DNA of 64,000 nt from Sphingomonas endolithica. Lineage in GTDB: Bacteria > Pseudomonadota > Alphaproteobacteria > Sphingomonadales > Sphingomonadaceae. The position numbers were made by a program, and so were the translations under genes. Of the stretch, positions 1 to 9,600 are shown one piece after another. Location of the stretch: NCBI RefSeq assembly GCF_025231525.1, contig NZ_CP103057.1, positions 885,001 through 949,000 of the forward strand, written 5' to 3'. The notes beneath the pieces are model-generated. The model did no database searches and had not been told where the DNA came from. It saw nothing but the letters and a program-made list of their open reading frames with translations. Each line of letters opens with the position of its first letter. The stretch's first letter is position 1.

Positions 1-259
1 CGGATACCGTGCCCAAGGCGCGGATCGCCTTATACTCTGCCGCTTCCGCCGCTCGTTGCGATACCGCGAATTCGACATCCCCGCCTAGGATCACCGCGCC
101 GCGTGCCGCGAGTTCGCGCTGGATCGCCTGTGTCAGGCTGCCGATCGCCGCCAGCGCGCCGACGCCGAGGAAGAGGCAGGCGAGCAGCAGACGCAGCCCG
201 CGAAACTTCAAGTCGATCTCGCGCCGTGCCAGCCGCCACGCCGTGCCCCATTCGCTCAC
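1..259 (-). CDS. ABC transporter permease, FtsX/YbbP-like, N-terminal part only
   Basis: Only the first 86 codons are in the window; the gene runs off the left edge. The GTG start overlaps the TGA of the upstream ATP-binding gene by 4 bases, a classic translational-coupling junction. The visible protein starts with a basic amphipathic stretch (WRLARREIDLKFRGLRLLL) leading into one hydrophobic segment, then a periplasmic-looking part with REL, GGDVEFAV. This arrangement is what YbbP-type (predicted lysophospholipase L1 biosynthesis ABC export) permeases show at their N-terminus. Its partner is the ATPase that precedes it. Family assignment rests on the short N-terminus plus context. Confidence 0.75.
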   Translation of the reverse strand, partial: MSEWGTAWRLARREIDLKFRGLRLLLACLFLGVGALAAIGSLTQAIQRELAARGAVILGGDVEFAVSQRAAEAAEYKAIRALGTVS

Positions 260-963
260 GCGGCACTGTCCTGCACGATGTGGCCATCCGCCAGTTCGAT
301 CGTCCGGTCGCAGCGCGCCGCCAGTGCGGGATCATGCGTGATCACCACCAACGTCACGCTGGCGGCCGATTGACGCTCGAACAACAGGTCCATCACTGCA
401 GCACCGGTCGCCGTGTCCAGATTGCCCGTCGGCTCATCGGCAAAAACCAGATCGGGCCGCGGCCCCAAGGCCCGGGCGATCGCCACGCGCTGCTGCTCGC
501 CGCCCGACAATTGCGCCGGATAATGGCCCAGCCGATGCCCGAGCCCGACCGCAATCAGCTCCGCCTCGGCACGCGCAAAGGCATCCGGCATGCCGGCCAG
601 CTCCATCGGCACCGCGACATTCTCGCGCGCAGTCATCGTCGGCAGCAGGTGGAAGGCCTGCAGCACGATGCCGATCCGCCCGCGCCGCGCCCGCGCCAGC
701 GCGTCCTCACTGAGGTGCCCGAACTCGAGCCCAGCGACCCGCACGCTCCCAGCGCTGGCTTGTTCCAGCCCCGACAATATCGCCATCAGCGACGACTTGC
801 CCGAGCCGGATGGGCCGAGCAGCGCCAGGCTGGTGCCGGCGGCGACATCCAAGTCGATGCCGCGCAGGATCGTGGTCGCGGCATCGCCGGTCCCCAGGGT
901 CAGGGTTACACCGCGCGCGGCAATCACCATATCGGCCGGCAGTGCGGCGGCATTGTTCATCAT
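256..963 (-). CDS. ABC transporter ATP-binding protein, LolD/YbbA-like
   Basis: A 235-residue ATPase subunit of an ABC exporter of the MacB/LolD/YbbA group. The Walker A is GPSGSGKS (near residue 50), the signature is [15 protein letters not shown], the Walker B is [12 protein letters not shown] and the switch histidine lies in VVITHDP. It has the family's usual length. It overlaps the downstream permease by 4 bases, so the two are surely one operon. Upstream it is divergent from a tesA-like esterase, the pairing seen for ybbA/tesA in many proteobacteria; this favours YbbA over LolD. The substrate is unknown; lipid or lipoprotein handling is an inference from context. Its ATG overlaps the esterase start on the other strand. 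Confidence 0.9.
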   Translation of the reverse strand: MMNNAAALPADMVIAARGVTLTLGTGDAATTILRGIDLDVAAGTSLALLGPSGSGKSSLMAILSGLEQASAGSVRVAGLEFGHLSEDALARARRGRIGIVLQAFHLLPTMTARENVAVPMELAGMPDAFARAEAELIAVGLGHRLGHYPAQLSGGEQQRVAIARALGPRPDLVFADEPTGNLDTATGAAVMDLLFERQSAASVTLVVITHDPALAARCDRTIELADGHIVQDSAA

Positions 964-1723
964 GAAGGAAATCGCGTTGGAACGTGGGCGTTATGGATAT
1001 GGGGCGGGGGCGATGGTTCTCCAAGCGATGCTTCTTAGTGGGTGTGACAAGCAGCCGGCAGCCGCGCCCGACACGACAGCAGCCCCAGACGCGGCGGCTG
1101 CGAGACCGGATCAGCCCGTCTCTCCCGTCCCCGCCGCCCCTGCCCCCGTCGCAGGCAAGGAGCGGCTGGTGCTGGCATTCGGCGACAGCCTATATGCCGG
1201 ATATGGCTTGGCGCGCGGGCAGAGCCTGCCCGACGCGCTACAACGCCGGCTCCGCAACGAGGGCATCAACGCCAAGATCGTCAATGCCGGCGTCTCCGGC
1301 GACACCAGCGCCGCGGGCAGGCGACGCTTGGTCTTCTCGCTCAACAACCTGCCACGCAAGCCGGACCTGGTCCTGCTCGGGCTCGGCGGCAATGATGTGC
1401 TGCGCCAGATCTCCCCGGCCGAGACGCGCGCCAACATGGTCGCGATGCTCGACGAACTCGCCAAGCGCGACATCCCGGTGATGCTCACCGGCATGCAGGC
1501 GCCGCCCAACCTCGGCCCCGATTACGTCAAGCCGTTCAACGCCATATGGCCCGATCTCGCCGCGCGCTACAAGGCCGGACTCTACCCATTCATCCTAGAT
1601 GGGGTGATCGGCAACGCCGCGTTGATGCAAGCCGACCGCGTCCACCCCAAAGCGGCAGGGATAGGTCGCATTGCCGACAAGGTCGCGCCGCTGCTTGCCA
1701 AGCAGTTGCAGGGCCCGCGCTAG
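962..1723 (+). CDS. tesA: GDSL-family arylesterase / acyl-CoA thioesterase I, lipoprotein form
   Basis: A 253-residue SGNH hydrolase. Block I is FGDSLYAGYGL (nucleophile Ser), block III is GLGGND and block V is DRVHPKAAG with the catalytic Asp and His. These are the TesA/arylesterase hallmarks. The N-terminus has a hydrophobic run ending LLSGC, a lipobox, followed by an Ala/Pro-rich linker of about 45 residues before the catalytic domain. It is therefore probably a periplasm-facing lipoprotein rather than the soluble form. I chose the ATG at 962 because the next in-frame ATGs (1013, 1028) would leave no basic n-region. That start overlaps the divergent ABC gene start by 2 bases, so the promoters must lie inside each other's coding sequence. 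Confidence 0.88.
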   Translation: MKEIALERGRYGYGAGAMVLQAMLLSGCDKQPAAAPDTTAAPDAAAARPDQPVSPVPAAPAPVAGKERLVLAFGDSLYAGYGLARGQSLPDALQRRLRNEGINAKIVNAGVSGDTSAAGRRRLVFSLNNLPRKPDLVLLGLGGNDVLRQISPAETRANMVAMLDELAKRDIPVMLTGMQAPPNLGPDYVKPFNAIWPDLAARYKAGLYPFILDGVIGNAALMQADRVHPKAAGIGRIADKVAPLLAKQLQGPR

Positions 1724-1816
1724 ACAAAGAACGGCACCAGGCACGATGCAGCGAGCGTCGCGCGGGGACGCATCCCCCTGCCCTTGCCCCCCGATCCGTG
1801 CCATTGACCGCGCATC

Positions 1817-3592
1817 ATGAACACCGTCCTCAATATCACGAGCTCCATCCTTGGCCAGCCCTGGCGCTGGCGGGCACTGGCCACCGACACGCGGGATCCC
1901 GGTTTCGCCCCCGACGATCTCGTCACGCAGTTGCTGCTCGCGCGCGGCTGCCCACGCGACGCGCTGGAGGCGCACAAGGCGCCCAGCATCCGCGGCTTCA
2001 TGCCCGACCCGTCGATCTTCCGCGACATGGACCGCGCCGCGGAGCGGCTTGCCGATGCCATCGCCGCCCAGGAATCCGTTACGATCTTTGGCGATTATGA
2101 CGTGGATGGCGCCACCTCGGCTGCGTTGATGATCCTGCTGCTGCGCGACCTCGGCCTGGAGGCGAAGCCCTACATTCCGGATCGCCTGATGGAAGGCTAT
2201 GGCCCGTCGGGCACCGCCTTGGTTCGCCTGAAGAACGAAGGCGCCGACCTGATCGTCACAGTCGATTGCGGCGCGCAGGCGTTCGACGCGCTGGCCCAAG
2301 CACGCGATGCCGGAGTCGACGTGATCGTCGTCGATCACCACAAATGTGCGCTCTCCCTCCCGCACGCTCACGCCGTGGTCAACCCCAACCGGCTTGATGA
2401 AGACCAGGGCCAGCATGGTGGCGCGGCGCACGGTCATCTAGCGGCGGTGGGCGTCGCCTTCCTGCTCGGCGCCGCGCTGATCCGCGTAATGCGCGCGCGT
2501 GGCGCGTTCGAGGGCAAGCCCGAACCGCGGCTGCTCGACCTGCTGGATATCGTCGCGCTCGGCACGGTCGCCGATGTCGCCCAGCTGCGCGGCCTCAACC
2601 GCGCCTTCGTGTCGCAAGGGCTGAAGGTGATGGCGCAGCGCCGCAACATCGGCCTCAACGCGTTGATCTCCGCCAGCCGCCTGACCCGCGCGCCAACAGC
2701 GCAGGATCTCGGCTTTGCGCTCGGCCCCCGCATCAACGCCGGCGGCCGTGTCGGCAAGTCGGACCTTGGCGTCCGCCTGCTCACCACGCGCGATCCGCAG
2801 GAAGCGGCCGCCATCGCTGCCGAGCTCGACCGCCTCAACGAGGAACGCCGCGCGATTGAGGCGATCGTGCAGGAGGCGGCCGAAGTCATCGCGCTCGACG
2901 CCCGCGACCGCGCGGTGCTGGTGGTTGCCGGCCATGGCTGGCACCCCGGCGTGATCGGTATCGTCGCCGGTCGGCTGAAGGAGAAATACGGCCGTCCCGC
3001 GATCGTCATCGCGATCGACGAAAACGGCATCGGCAAAGGCTCGGGCCGCTCGATCTCCGGCGTCGATCTCGGCGCGGCGATCCTCTCGGCGAAAGACAGC
3101 GGCATCCTCGTCGCCGGCGGCGGCCACGCCATGGCGGCCGGGCTGACGATCACCGAAGACCAGCTGCCGGCGCTCGGCGACTTCCTGGAGGCACGGCTCG
3201 CCGATGCCGTCGCCCGCTCGATCGGCGACCGCGCCTTGCTGCTCGACGCCCTGCTTGCCCCCGGCGGCGTCACCCCGGCGCTGGTCGAGGCGATGGAGCA
3301 AGGCGGCCCGTACGGCATGGGCTGGCCCCAGCCCCGCGTCGTCGCCGGACCGGTGCGCATCATCAAGGCGGACATCGTGGGCAACGGCCATGTCCGCACT
3401 GTGGTCGTCGGTGACGACGGCCGCTCGCTGAAGGCGGTCGCCTTCCGCCAGGCCGAAACCGCACTTGGCGCCGCACTGTTGGGCGCCCCGCCCCACCGCA
3501 AACTCTGGCTCGCCGGTCGCGCCCGGATCGACGATTGGGGCGCCAAACCCGCCGCCGAACTGCACATAGACGACGCGGCCTGGGTCGATTGA
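1817..3592 (+). CDS. recJ: Single-stranded-DNA-specific exonuclease RecJ
   Basis: A 591-residue RecJ, the 5'-3' ssDNA exonuclease used in RecF-pathway recombination, mismatch repair and base excision repair. The DHH phosphoesterase core is clear: GDYDVDGATSAA (motif I, metal-binding Asp), VDCGAQ (motif II), VDHHK (DHH, motif III). The DHHA1 half carries GRSISGVDLG and the glycine-rich GGGHAMAAG near residue 440. The C-terminus has the OB-like RecJ-specific domain. Length is normal. Alone on the plus strand, with tesA upstream at 93 bases and tRNA-Glu 80 bases downstream. Confidence 0.96.
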   Translation: MNTVLNITSSILGQPWRWRALATDTRDPGFAPDDLVTQLLLARGCPRDALEAHKAPSIRGFMPDPSIFRDMDRAAERLADAIAAQESVTIFGDYDVDGATSAALMILLLRDLGLEAKPYIPDRLMEGYGPSGTALVRLKNEGADLIVTVDCGAQAFDALAQARDAGVDVIVVDHHKCALSLPHAHAVVNPNRLDEDQGQHGGAAHGHLAAVGVAFLLGAALIRVMRARGAFEGKPEPRLLDLLDIVALGTVADVAQLRGLNRAFVSQGLKVMAQRRNIGLNALISASRLTRAPTAQDLGFALGPRINAGGRVGKSDLGVRLLTTRDPQEAAAIAAELDRLNEERRAIEAIVQEAAEVIALDARDRAVLVVAGHGWHPGVIGIVAGRLKEKYGRPAIVIAIDENGIGKGSGRSISGVDLGAAILSAKDSGILVAGGGHAMAAGLTITEDQLPALGDFLEARLADAVARSIGDRALLLDALLAPGGVTPALVEAMEQGGPYGMGWPQPRVVAGPVRIIKADIVGNGHVRTVVVGDDGRSLKAVAFRQAETALGAALLGAPPHRKLWLAGRARIDDWGAKPAAELHIDDAAWVD

Positions 3593-3672
3593 TCGAAATA
3601 ACCCCGCCACCGGGTTGACCCCCGCCCCGCATTTCCCTAGTCGCCACCTCCACCAACCGGCCACGCCGGCAT

Positions 3673-3747
3673 GGCCCCTTCGTCTAGCGGTTAGGACGCG
3701 GCCCTTTCACGGCTGAAGCACGGGTTCGATTCCCGTAGGGGTCACCA
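3673..3747 (+). tRNA. tRNA-Glu: tRNA-Glu (anticodon TTC)
   Basis: A 75-base cloverleaf with encoded CCA. The acceptor strand GGCCCCT pairs with AGGGGTC (one G-U), the D-arm contains TAGCGGTTAGGA, the anticodon arm is CGGCC CTTTCAC GGCTG with anticodon TTC, and the T-arm is CGGGTTCGATTCCCG. The sequence closely matches bacterial tRNA-Glu. It stands alone, followed by a gene-poor stretch of unusual content, which is a common situation where elements have integrated at a tRNA 3' end. Confidence 0.97.
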
Positions 3748-3837
3748 ACGGCAGAAATCAGCCGTTTCCGCTACCTAAATTTTGAAATTTCGTCCGCCAG
3801 AGGTATAATTTGCGCCCGGTTTCCTTTGCGATGCGCT

Positions 3838-4198
3838 ATGAGCGACCATCAAAGCGCCTGCGCTCTATCGATAGTGGCACACCCCTTCCAAAGACATGTC
3901 GAGGATAAGGTCGCCCTCCGAATCGATCAGGCCGAGTTCGTGCAGTTTACAGCAAACGTTCTTGTGCAGGCATGGAAGCTAGAGGTGGCATCCTCGGCCA
4001 TCATCGTCGCTTGCGACGGGGAGGCGTCAATCTGTCGACGTCTTCCATGTCCAGAAGCGTGTAGGCCGTTCCTGCACCGAAGCGGTCGTCTGCGACGTGG
4101 CTGAGGTACGTGTCGCCGACATCGCCGCGGGCGCCGCATCCGAGATCGTGCCGTACCTCACCAGAAAATCAAGCGACCAGTTCAATTCGCGCTTTTGA
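3838..4198 (+). pseudogene. Probable frameshifted orphan gene downstream of tRNA-Glu
   Basis: From ATG 3838 one frame reads a protein-like sequence (segments such as VEDKVALRIDQAEFVQF and LEVASSAIIVACDGEAS) up to about 4030, then degrades into Arg/Pro/Cys-rich text. From about 4034 the next frame continues equally protein-like (VDVFHVQKRVG, then VVCDVAEVRVADIAAG) to TGA at 4196-4198. One surplus base near 4030-4034 would join them into about 119 residues. This could be a decayed gene or a sequencing error. I do not recognise the family. No good ribosome binding site precedes the ATG. About 290 bases after it (4199-4486) hold nothing I can support. Confidence 0.4.
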
Positions 4199-4486
4199 GC
4201 CCGCTCGTAAGACGCTGTGCGCCTGCTTGGGCGGCGTGGAGGTGCGCTCAACCACTTCGTTTCCGCCCCGAACGACTAAACCGTCAATCTGGGCAAGCAG
4301 CAGTACGCCGGTCTCGCGCGCAAGTGGATTACGACCTCGGGATACAGGCGGAGGAATACTGCACCCAAGCAGGCTCATACATCAACGACAGCGTACCCTC
4401 CAAACAGGGAATTAAGCGCTTCCCGCCGTCCAGTCCCTAGCTCACATCGAACAACGAGCGTACGGTTCGCACAGGAAGGATGCGAC

Positions 4487-4795
4487 ATGACAAACCAACA
4501 CGATAAGCAGAAGAAGATGCATTACGAGCTGACGAACGTGGGCCTGCGCGCTCAGGCGACAGCGGTCGGGCTGGTGCAGCTATGCCTTGAACTTCGACGG
4601 GCGAACGTGATCGACGAGCCCGCTGTTCAACGGATCAAGGATGCCATCGGCGATCAGGTATCGCTGACCGCACCGAGGCCTTTGGCGGGCCCGGGGTATC
4701 GAGACGAGATAAGGACCCGGCTGGACCGGCTGTTCGCTGGTGAGCAGGAAGTCGGCTCGGCAGAGGCACTGGCGTTTGGCGCAACGCCGGACTGA
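4487..4795 (+). CDS. Orphan protein of unknown function, 102 aa
   Basis: A short soluble protein preceded by a good Shine-Dalgarno (AGGAAGGA, about 7 bases before ATG). It begins with a polar, Lys/His/Gln-rich N-terminus and a predicted helix (residues 15-45, LRAQATAVGLVQLCLELRR), followed by a second helical part (RDEIRTRLDRLFAGEQE). There is no signal peptide or membrane segment. I do not recognise the family. It lies in the gene-poor islet between tRNA-Glu and the efflux operon, on the opposite strand to the latter, so it may be accessory DNA. The 279 bases that follow hold only a 22-base palindrome. Confidence 0.6.
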   Translation: MTNQHDKQKKMHYELTNVGLRAQATAVGLVQLCLELRRANVIDEPAVQRIKDAIGDQVSLTAPRPLAGPGYRDEIRTRLDRLFAGEQEVGSAEALAFGATPD

Positions 4796-4960
4796 TCTAG
4801 AGTTCGCCCAGTAGGAGGGGGCAGCCCTGACGGACTGGCCCCGCTCGATCGTTAGTGCATTGTCGCCCGCCGCCATTACCGGTCGGCGGTCGACCCAACC
4901 GGAACCGGAGGCTGGCAATGACGGGGTTGCTGCTTCCGGTCGCGGTTGCGGCAGCCCAGG

Positions 4961-4982
4961 ATACCGTGCGGCCGCACGGTAT
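4961..4982. repeat. Perfect 22-bp palindrome
   Basis: ATACCGTGCGG followed directly by its exact reverse complement CCGCACGGTAT, with no spacer. It lies about 90 bases beyond the stop of the outer-membrane channel gene (read on the minus strand) and about 170 beyond the orphan gene on the plus strand. No T-run follows on either strand, so a Rho-independent terminator is unlikely. A dimeric-protein binding site, a cruciform or a stem acting on mRNA 3' ends are alternatives. Confidence 0.7.
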
Positions 4983-5074
4983 GTGCTGAAGTGGCCGTAC
5001 CTCGCTCGCCACCTTGGCGGCGGCGAGCCGTGGAATATCTCACTGGGAACGCGTCAGAACCGGCGCGCTGCCGC

Positions 5075-6673
5075 CTAGCGCAGCGGGCGGGGGTCAACTC
5101 GTTCGACAGGATCATCCGAGGCCAAACCGCCACCAAGCGACCGATACAATTCGACGAGGTTGCTTTCCCGGTTCAAGCGGGTGGTGACGAGCTGCTGTTG
5201 TGCCGCATACGCCGTACGCTGCGAATCGAGGGTGTTCAGGAACGACTCCACGCCCGCCCGGTACCGCGCATCTGAGATCCGCAGCGCAACAGTGGCTGCG
5301 TTGACGCGTGCCGTCTGGGCTGAGATCTGCTCGTCGATCGTCCCACGCTGCGCCAGGGCATCGGCGACTTCGCGGAAGGCAGTCTGCACCGCTCTCTCGT
5401 AGGACGAAACCGCTGCCTGCTGCTGCGCCCGTGCCACGTCCAGATTACCACGACGCCGACCGCCGTCGAACAGCGGCAGCGAGACGGAAGGTGCGCCCGT
5501 ATAGGTGAAGCTGCCACCGGAAAAGAGCCCGCTCAGCGCAGTGCTGATCGTGCCCAGCGTCGCGGTCAGCGAGATGGTAGGGAACATCGCTGCACGGGCC
5601 GCGCCGATATTGGCGTTCTGCGCGATCAATTGATGCTCGGCCTGCAGCACATCCGGACGCTGTAGCAACACATCCGACGCGAGATTGGCGGGAAGACCCC
5701 GCAGCGCTGCATCGTCGTTGCCCAGGCCCTGCGGCAGCAGCGCCACGGAGACAGGCGTTCCGACCAGCAGGTCGAGCGCATTCTTGTCCTGGGCTACCCG
5801 CGTCTTCAATACCGCAATGTCGTTGCGGGCGGCCTGGTAGGTCGTCTCGGCCTGGCGCGCCTCCAACTCGGACGCGATCCCGATGCGGAACTGCGCCCGC
5901 GTCAGCTCGAGCGATTGCGCGAACGATTTCAGCGAGTCTTGCGATATCCGGAGCTGATCTTGATCCGATGCATAGGTCAGCCACGCGGTGGCGATCTCAG
6001 CGATCAGGCTGATCCGTGTCGATCGTTGCGCCTCTTCGGTGGCGAAATACTGTTCCAACGCTGCACGGCTGAGGTTCCGCACGCGGCCGAACAGGTCGAG
6101 CTCGAATGCCGAAAACCCGGCATTGACCGAATAGAATTCCAGATCGGAGGATGATGATCCGATCCCTGCCCCGGCGCCTGCTCCGACCCCGCTGCCAGTC
6201 CCCGATCCTGTTCCGCCGCCAATGCCACCAGTTCCAGTGCCCCCAGTGCCCGTGCCGGGACCCGAACCTGTTCCCGCGCCAGTACCGCCGCCGGCCGCCC
6301 CGCCCAGGGCACCAGCAGCACCCTGGACGTTGTTGGTGTACGTCGCCGATCCGGACAAGGTGGCAGTTGGGAGCAGATCAGCACGCTGGATACGGTATTG
6401 CGCACGCGCTTGGAGCACGTTGGCCGCCGCGATGCGCAGATCGCGGTTGTTCTCCAAGCCCAGCGCGATCGTATTCCGCAGCCGATCGTCGGTGAAGAAG
6501 TCCCGCCAGCCGATCTTGGTGATGTCCGGTGCGTCGGTGGCGGCTACCGGGTAGATGCCGCCCTGCGGGAGTGCCGCGGGGACGGCACCGATCGGCCGCA
6601 CGTACTTGGGCGCGAGATTGCAGCCAGCCAGCGCGGTGGCGCCAAGCAAGCCGAGAACGATTTTACTATTCAT
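5075..6673 (-). CDS. RND efflux outer-membrane channel lipoprotein, NodT/OprM family
   Basis: The TolC-like exit duct of the tripartite pump encoded here (532 residues). The signal peptide ends in lipobox LAGC (Cys18), followed by LAPKYVRP, the usual OprM/NodT opening. The two OEP repeats are visible (first about 55-280, second about 290-510) with the characteristic AFELDLFGR and SLPLFDGGRRRG motifs. Oddity: residues about 118-172 are an almost pure Gly/Thr/Ser/Ala low-complexity insert placed between the two outer-membrane beta strands of repeat 1, i.e. in a predicted cell-surface loop. I chose ATG 6673, 6 bases after the pump's stop; a TTG two codons upstream is possible. Last gene of the operon. 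Confidence 0.93.
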   Translation of the reverse strand: MNSKIVLGLLGATALAGCNLAPKYVRPIGAVPAALPQGGIYPVAATDAPDITKIGWRDFFTDDRLRNTIALGLENNRDLRIAAANVLQARAQYRIQRADLLPTATLSGSATYTNNVQGAAGALGGAAGGGTGAGTGSGPGTGTGGTGTGGIGGGTGSGTGSGVGAGAGAGIGSSSSDLEFYSVNAGFSAFELDLFGRVRNLSRAALEQYFATEEAQRSTRISLIAEIATAWLTYASDQDQLRISQDSLKSFAQSLELTRAQFRIGIASELEARQAETTYQAARNDIAVLKTRVAQDKNALDLLVGTPVSVALLPQGLGNDDAALRGLPANLASDVLLQRPDVLQAEHQLIAQNANIGAARAAMFPTISLTATLGTISTALSGLFSGGSFTYTGAPSVSLPLFDGGRRRGNLDVARAQQQAAVSSYERAVQTAFREVADALAQRGTIDEQISAQTARVNAATVALRISDARYRAGVESFLNTLDSQRTAYAAQQQLVTTRLNRESNLVELYRSLGGGLASDDPVERVDPRPLR

Positions 6674-6679
6674 CACCAA

Positions 6680-9600
6680 TCAGGCTCCCTGCGGCGCAGG
6701 GTGAGACCCGTGCTCGCTGTCGTCATGCCGACCTTCGTCATGCCGGCGATCCTCGACCACCTGCTCGTCACCGCGTTCATGCCCAAACAGGCGCATCACG
6801 ACGATGAAGAACATCGGAACGAAGAAGATCGCGAGCACCGTCGCCGACAGCATGCCGCCGACCACTGCGCGGCCGATCGCATTCTGTCCGCCGGCGCCCG
6901 CACCGTTGGAGATCGCGAGCGGGAACACACCGAAGATGAAGGCAAGACTGGTCATGAGGATCGGGCGAAGGCGCAGCTTGGCCGCCTCGATCGCCGCATC
7001 GAAGGCATTCAATCCGTCCCGCATCTTCTCCTCGGCGAATTCGACGATCAGGATCGCGTTCTTCGCCGAGACGCCGATCGTCGTGATGAGGCCGACCTGC
7101 AGGTAGATGTCGTTGTTGAGCCCCGTCATGCTGGCCGCCAGCAGCGCGCCGACGACGCCGAGCGGTACGACCAGCATCACCGAGATCGGCACCGACCAGC
7201 TCTCATACAGCGCCGCGAGGCATAAGAAGACGATCAGCAGCGACAGACCGTACAATGCTGGCGCCTGGCCTCCGGACAGCTGCTCCTCATAGCTGAGCCC
7301 GGTCCAGTCGAGCCGCGTACCAGGCGGCAGCTTGGACTGCATCTCCTCGACCGCCTTCAGGGCAGCGCCGGAGGAGACGCCGGGGGCCGCCTGACCAAGT
7401 ATCTCCATCGAAGGCTGACCGTTGTACCGCGTCAGCTGGGTAGGTCCCTGGTGCCAGGACACGTCCGAAAAGGCCGTGAACGGCGCCATGTTGCCGCTGG
7501 CACCGCGAACGTACAGGTCACCGATGTCCTCAGGGGTCATACGATAGGCTGCATCGGCCTGGATGTAGACGCGCTTGACGCGCCCGCGATCGATGAAGTC
7601 GTTGACGTACGAACCGCCCCAGGCAGTCGCGATGGTGCTGTTCACAGCGGCAAGGTCGAGGCCAAGCGCCCCTGCCTTGTCCTGATCGACATTCACCTTC
7701 AACTGCGGCGCATCGTCCAGAGCGTTAGGACGCACGCCGACCAGCGACTTATTCTGCGATGCCATTCCAAGCAGCTGGTTGCGGGCAGCAAGAAGCTTGT
7801 CGTGGCCCAACCCGCTATCGTCCACCAATTGCAGATCGAAGCCGGTGGCGTTACCCAATTCCTGCACTGCCGGCGGGATGATTGCGAAGATCAGGCCGTC
7901 GCTGTAGCGCGAGAATGCACCCATCGCGCGCCCGATAACCGCCTGCGCCTTGTTCTTGGCACCGGGGCGATCCTTCCACTCCTTCATCGGAATGAAGGCG
8001 ATCCCGCTGTTTTGGCCCTGGCCTGAAAAACTGAAGCCGTTGATCGTGTAGACACCGCGGATGGCGTCACCGGCGTCACTGAGGAAGTGATCGCGCACCA
8101 GGTCCAGCCCCTTTTGGGTCCGCGCGGTGGTCGCGCCTGGAGGGCCTTGCACCAGGGCGATCATCACGCCCTGATCCTCGTCGGGGAGGAAGCCGGTCGG
8201 CAGGCGGGTGAACAGGAAGGCCATGCCGGCCAGGATCAGCGCATAGGCGATCAGCGACCGGCCCCAGCGGTTCGCCGTGGAGCGCACACCGCGCTCATAA
8301 CGAACCCGACCGCGATCGAACTTGTCGTTGAACCAGCGGAAGAAGCGCGCCAGCGGCCCATTGCCCTGGCCCTTGTCCGGATCGTGTGGCTTGAGGATCG
8401 TCGCGCAGAGGGCCGGAGTCAGGATCAGTGCAACCGCGACCGACAATACCATCGCCGAGACGATGGTGATCGAGAACTGACGGTAGATGACGCCTGTCGA
8501 TCCGCCGAAGAACGCCATTGGCAGGAACACCGCCGACAGCACCACGGCGATGCCGATCAGTGCGCCGGTAATTTCGTTCATCGACTTACGCGCCGCCTCC
8601 CTTGGCGACAGATGCTCCGTCGTGATGAGCCGCTCGACGTTCTCGACGACGACGATCGCATCATCGACGAGCAAGCCGATCGCCAACACCATGCCGAACA
8701 GGGTCAGCGTGTTGATGGAATAGCCGAAAGCGGCCAGCACCGCGAATGTGCCTGTCAGCACGACCGGCACCGCGATCGTCGGGATAAGCGTTGCGCGCCA
8801 GTTCTGCAGGAACAGGAACATGACGAGGAAGACGAGCACCACCGCCTCGATCAGCGTCTCGACCACCTGCTCGATCGACAGGCGGACGAACGGTGAGGTG
8901 TCGTACGGGAAAATCACCTTCACGTCCGGCGGAAATTGCTTGGCGAGCGCGTTCACCCGCTCCTTGACGGCAACCACCGTGTCCAGAGCGTTGGCGCCCG
9001 GCGCCAGCTTGATGCCGATGCCCGACGCGGGTTTGCCGTTCCACTGTGCGGAGAAGGCATAATTCTCGGCGCCGATCGCGACACGCGCGACGTCGCCCAG
9101 ACGCACCACCGAGCCGTCGGCGCCGCTCTTCAACCGGATCTGCGAGAACTGCTCAGGCGTGGTCAGCCGCGACGATACAGACACCGTGGCGTTCAGCATC
9201 TGCTCCTTGGGAGCCGGCTGCGCGCCGATCTGGCCAGCCGAGACCTGAGCGTTCTGCGCCGTGACCGCAGTGGTCACGTCCGCCATGGTCAATGCGTAAT
9301 TGTTGAGCTTGATCGGGTCGACCCAGATGCGCATCGCATATTGCGAGCCGAAGATCTGGGTATCGCCGACGCCGGCCACGCGCGACAGCGGATCAGAAAT
9401 CCGCGACGCGACGATATCAGCAAGGTCGTCGGCATCATGCTTGCCGTCTTCCGAGTAGAGACCGACGAACAGCAGGAAGTTCTGCGTCGCCTTGGCCACG
9501 ATGATGCCCTGGCGCTGCACTTCCTGCGGCAGCAACGGCGTCGCCGCCTGCAGCTTGTTCTGCACCTGCACCTGAGCGATGTCCGGGTCGGTACCCTGCT

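Noticed and set aside
3826..4104. Intact 92-codon gene starting at TTG 3826
   Set aside because: The second third loses protein character at about 4030 while the next frame gains it; a frameshifted gene fits better.
4169..4378. 69-codon minus-strand frame after the broken gene
   Set aside because: No ribosome binding site, no domain and overlap with the antisense of the broken gene; not supported.
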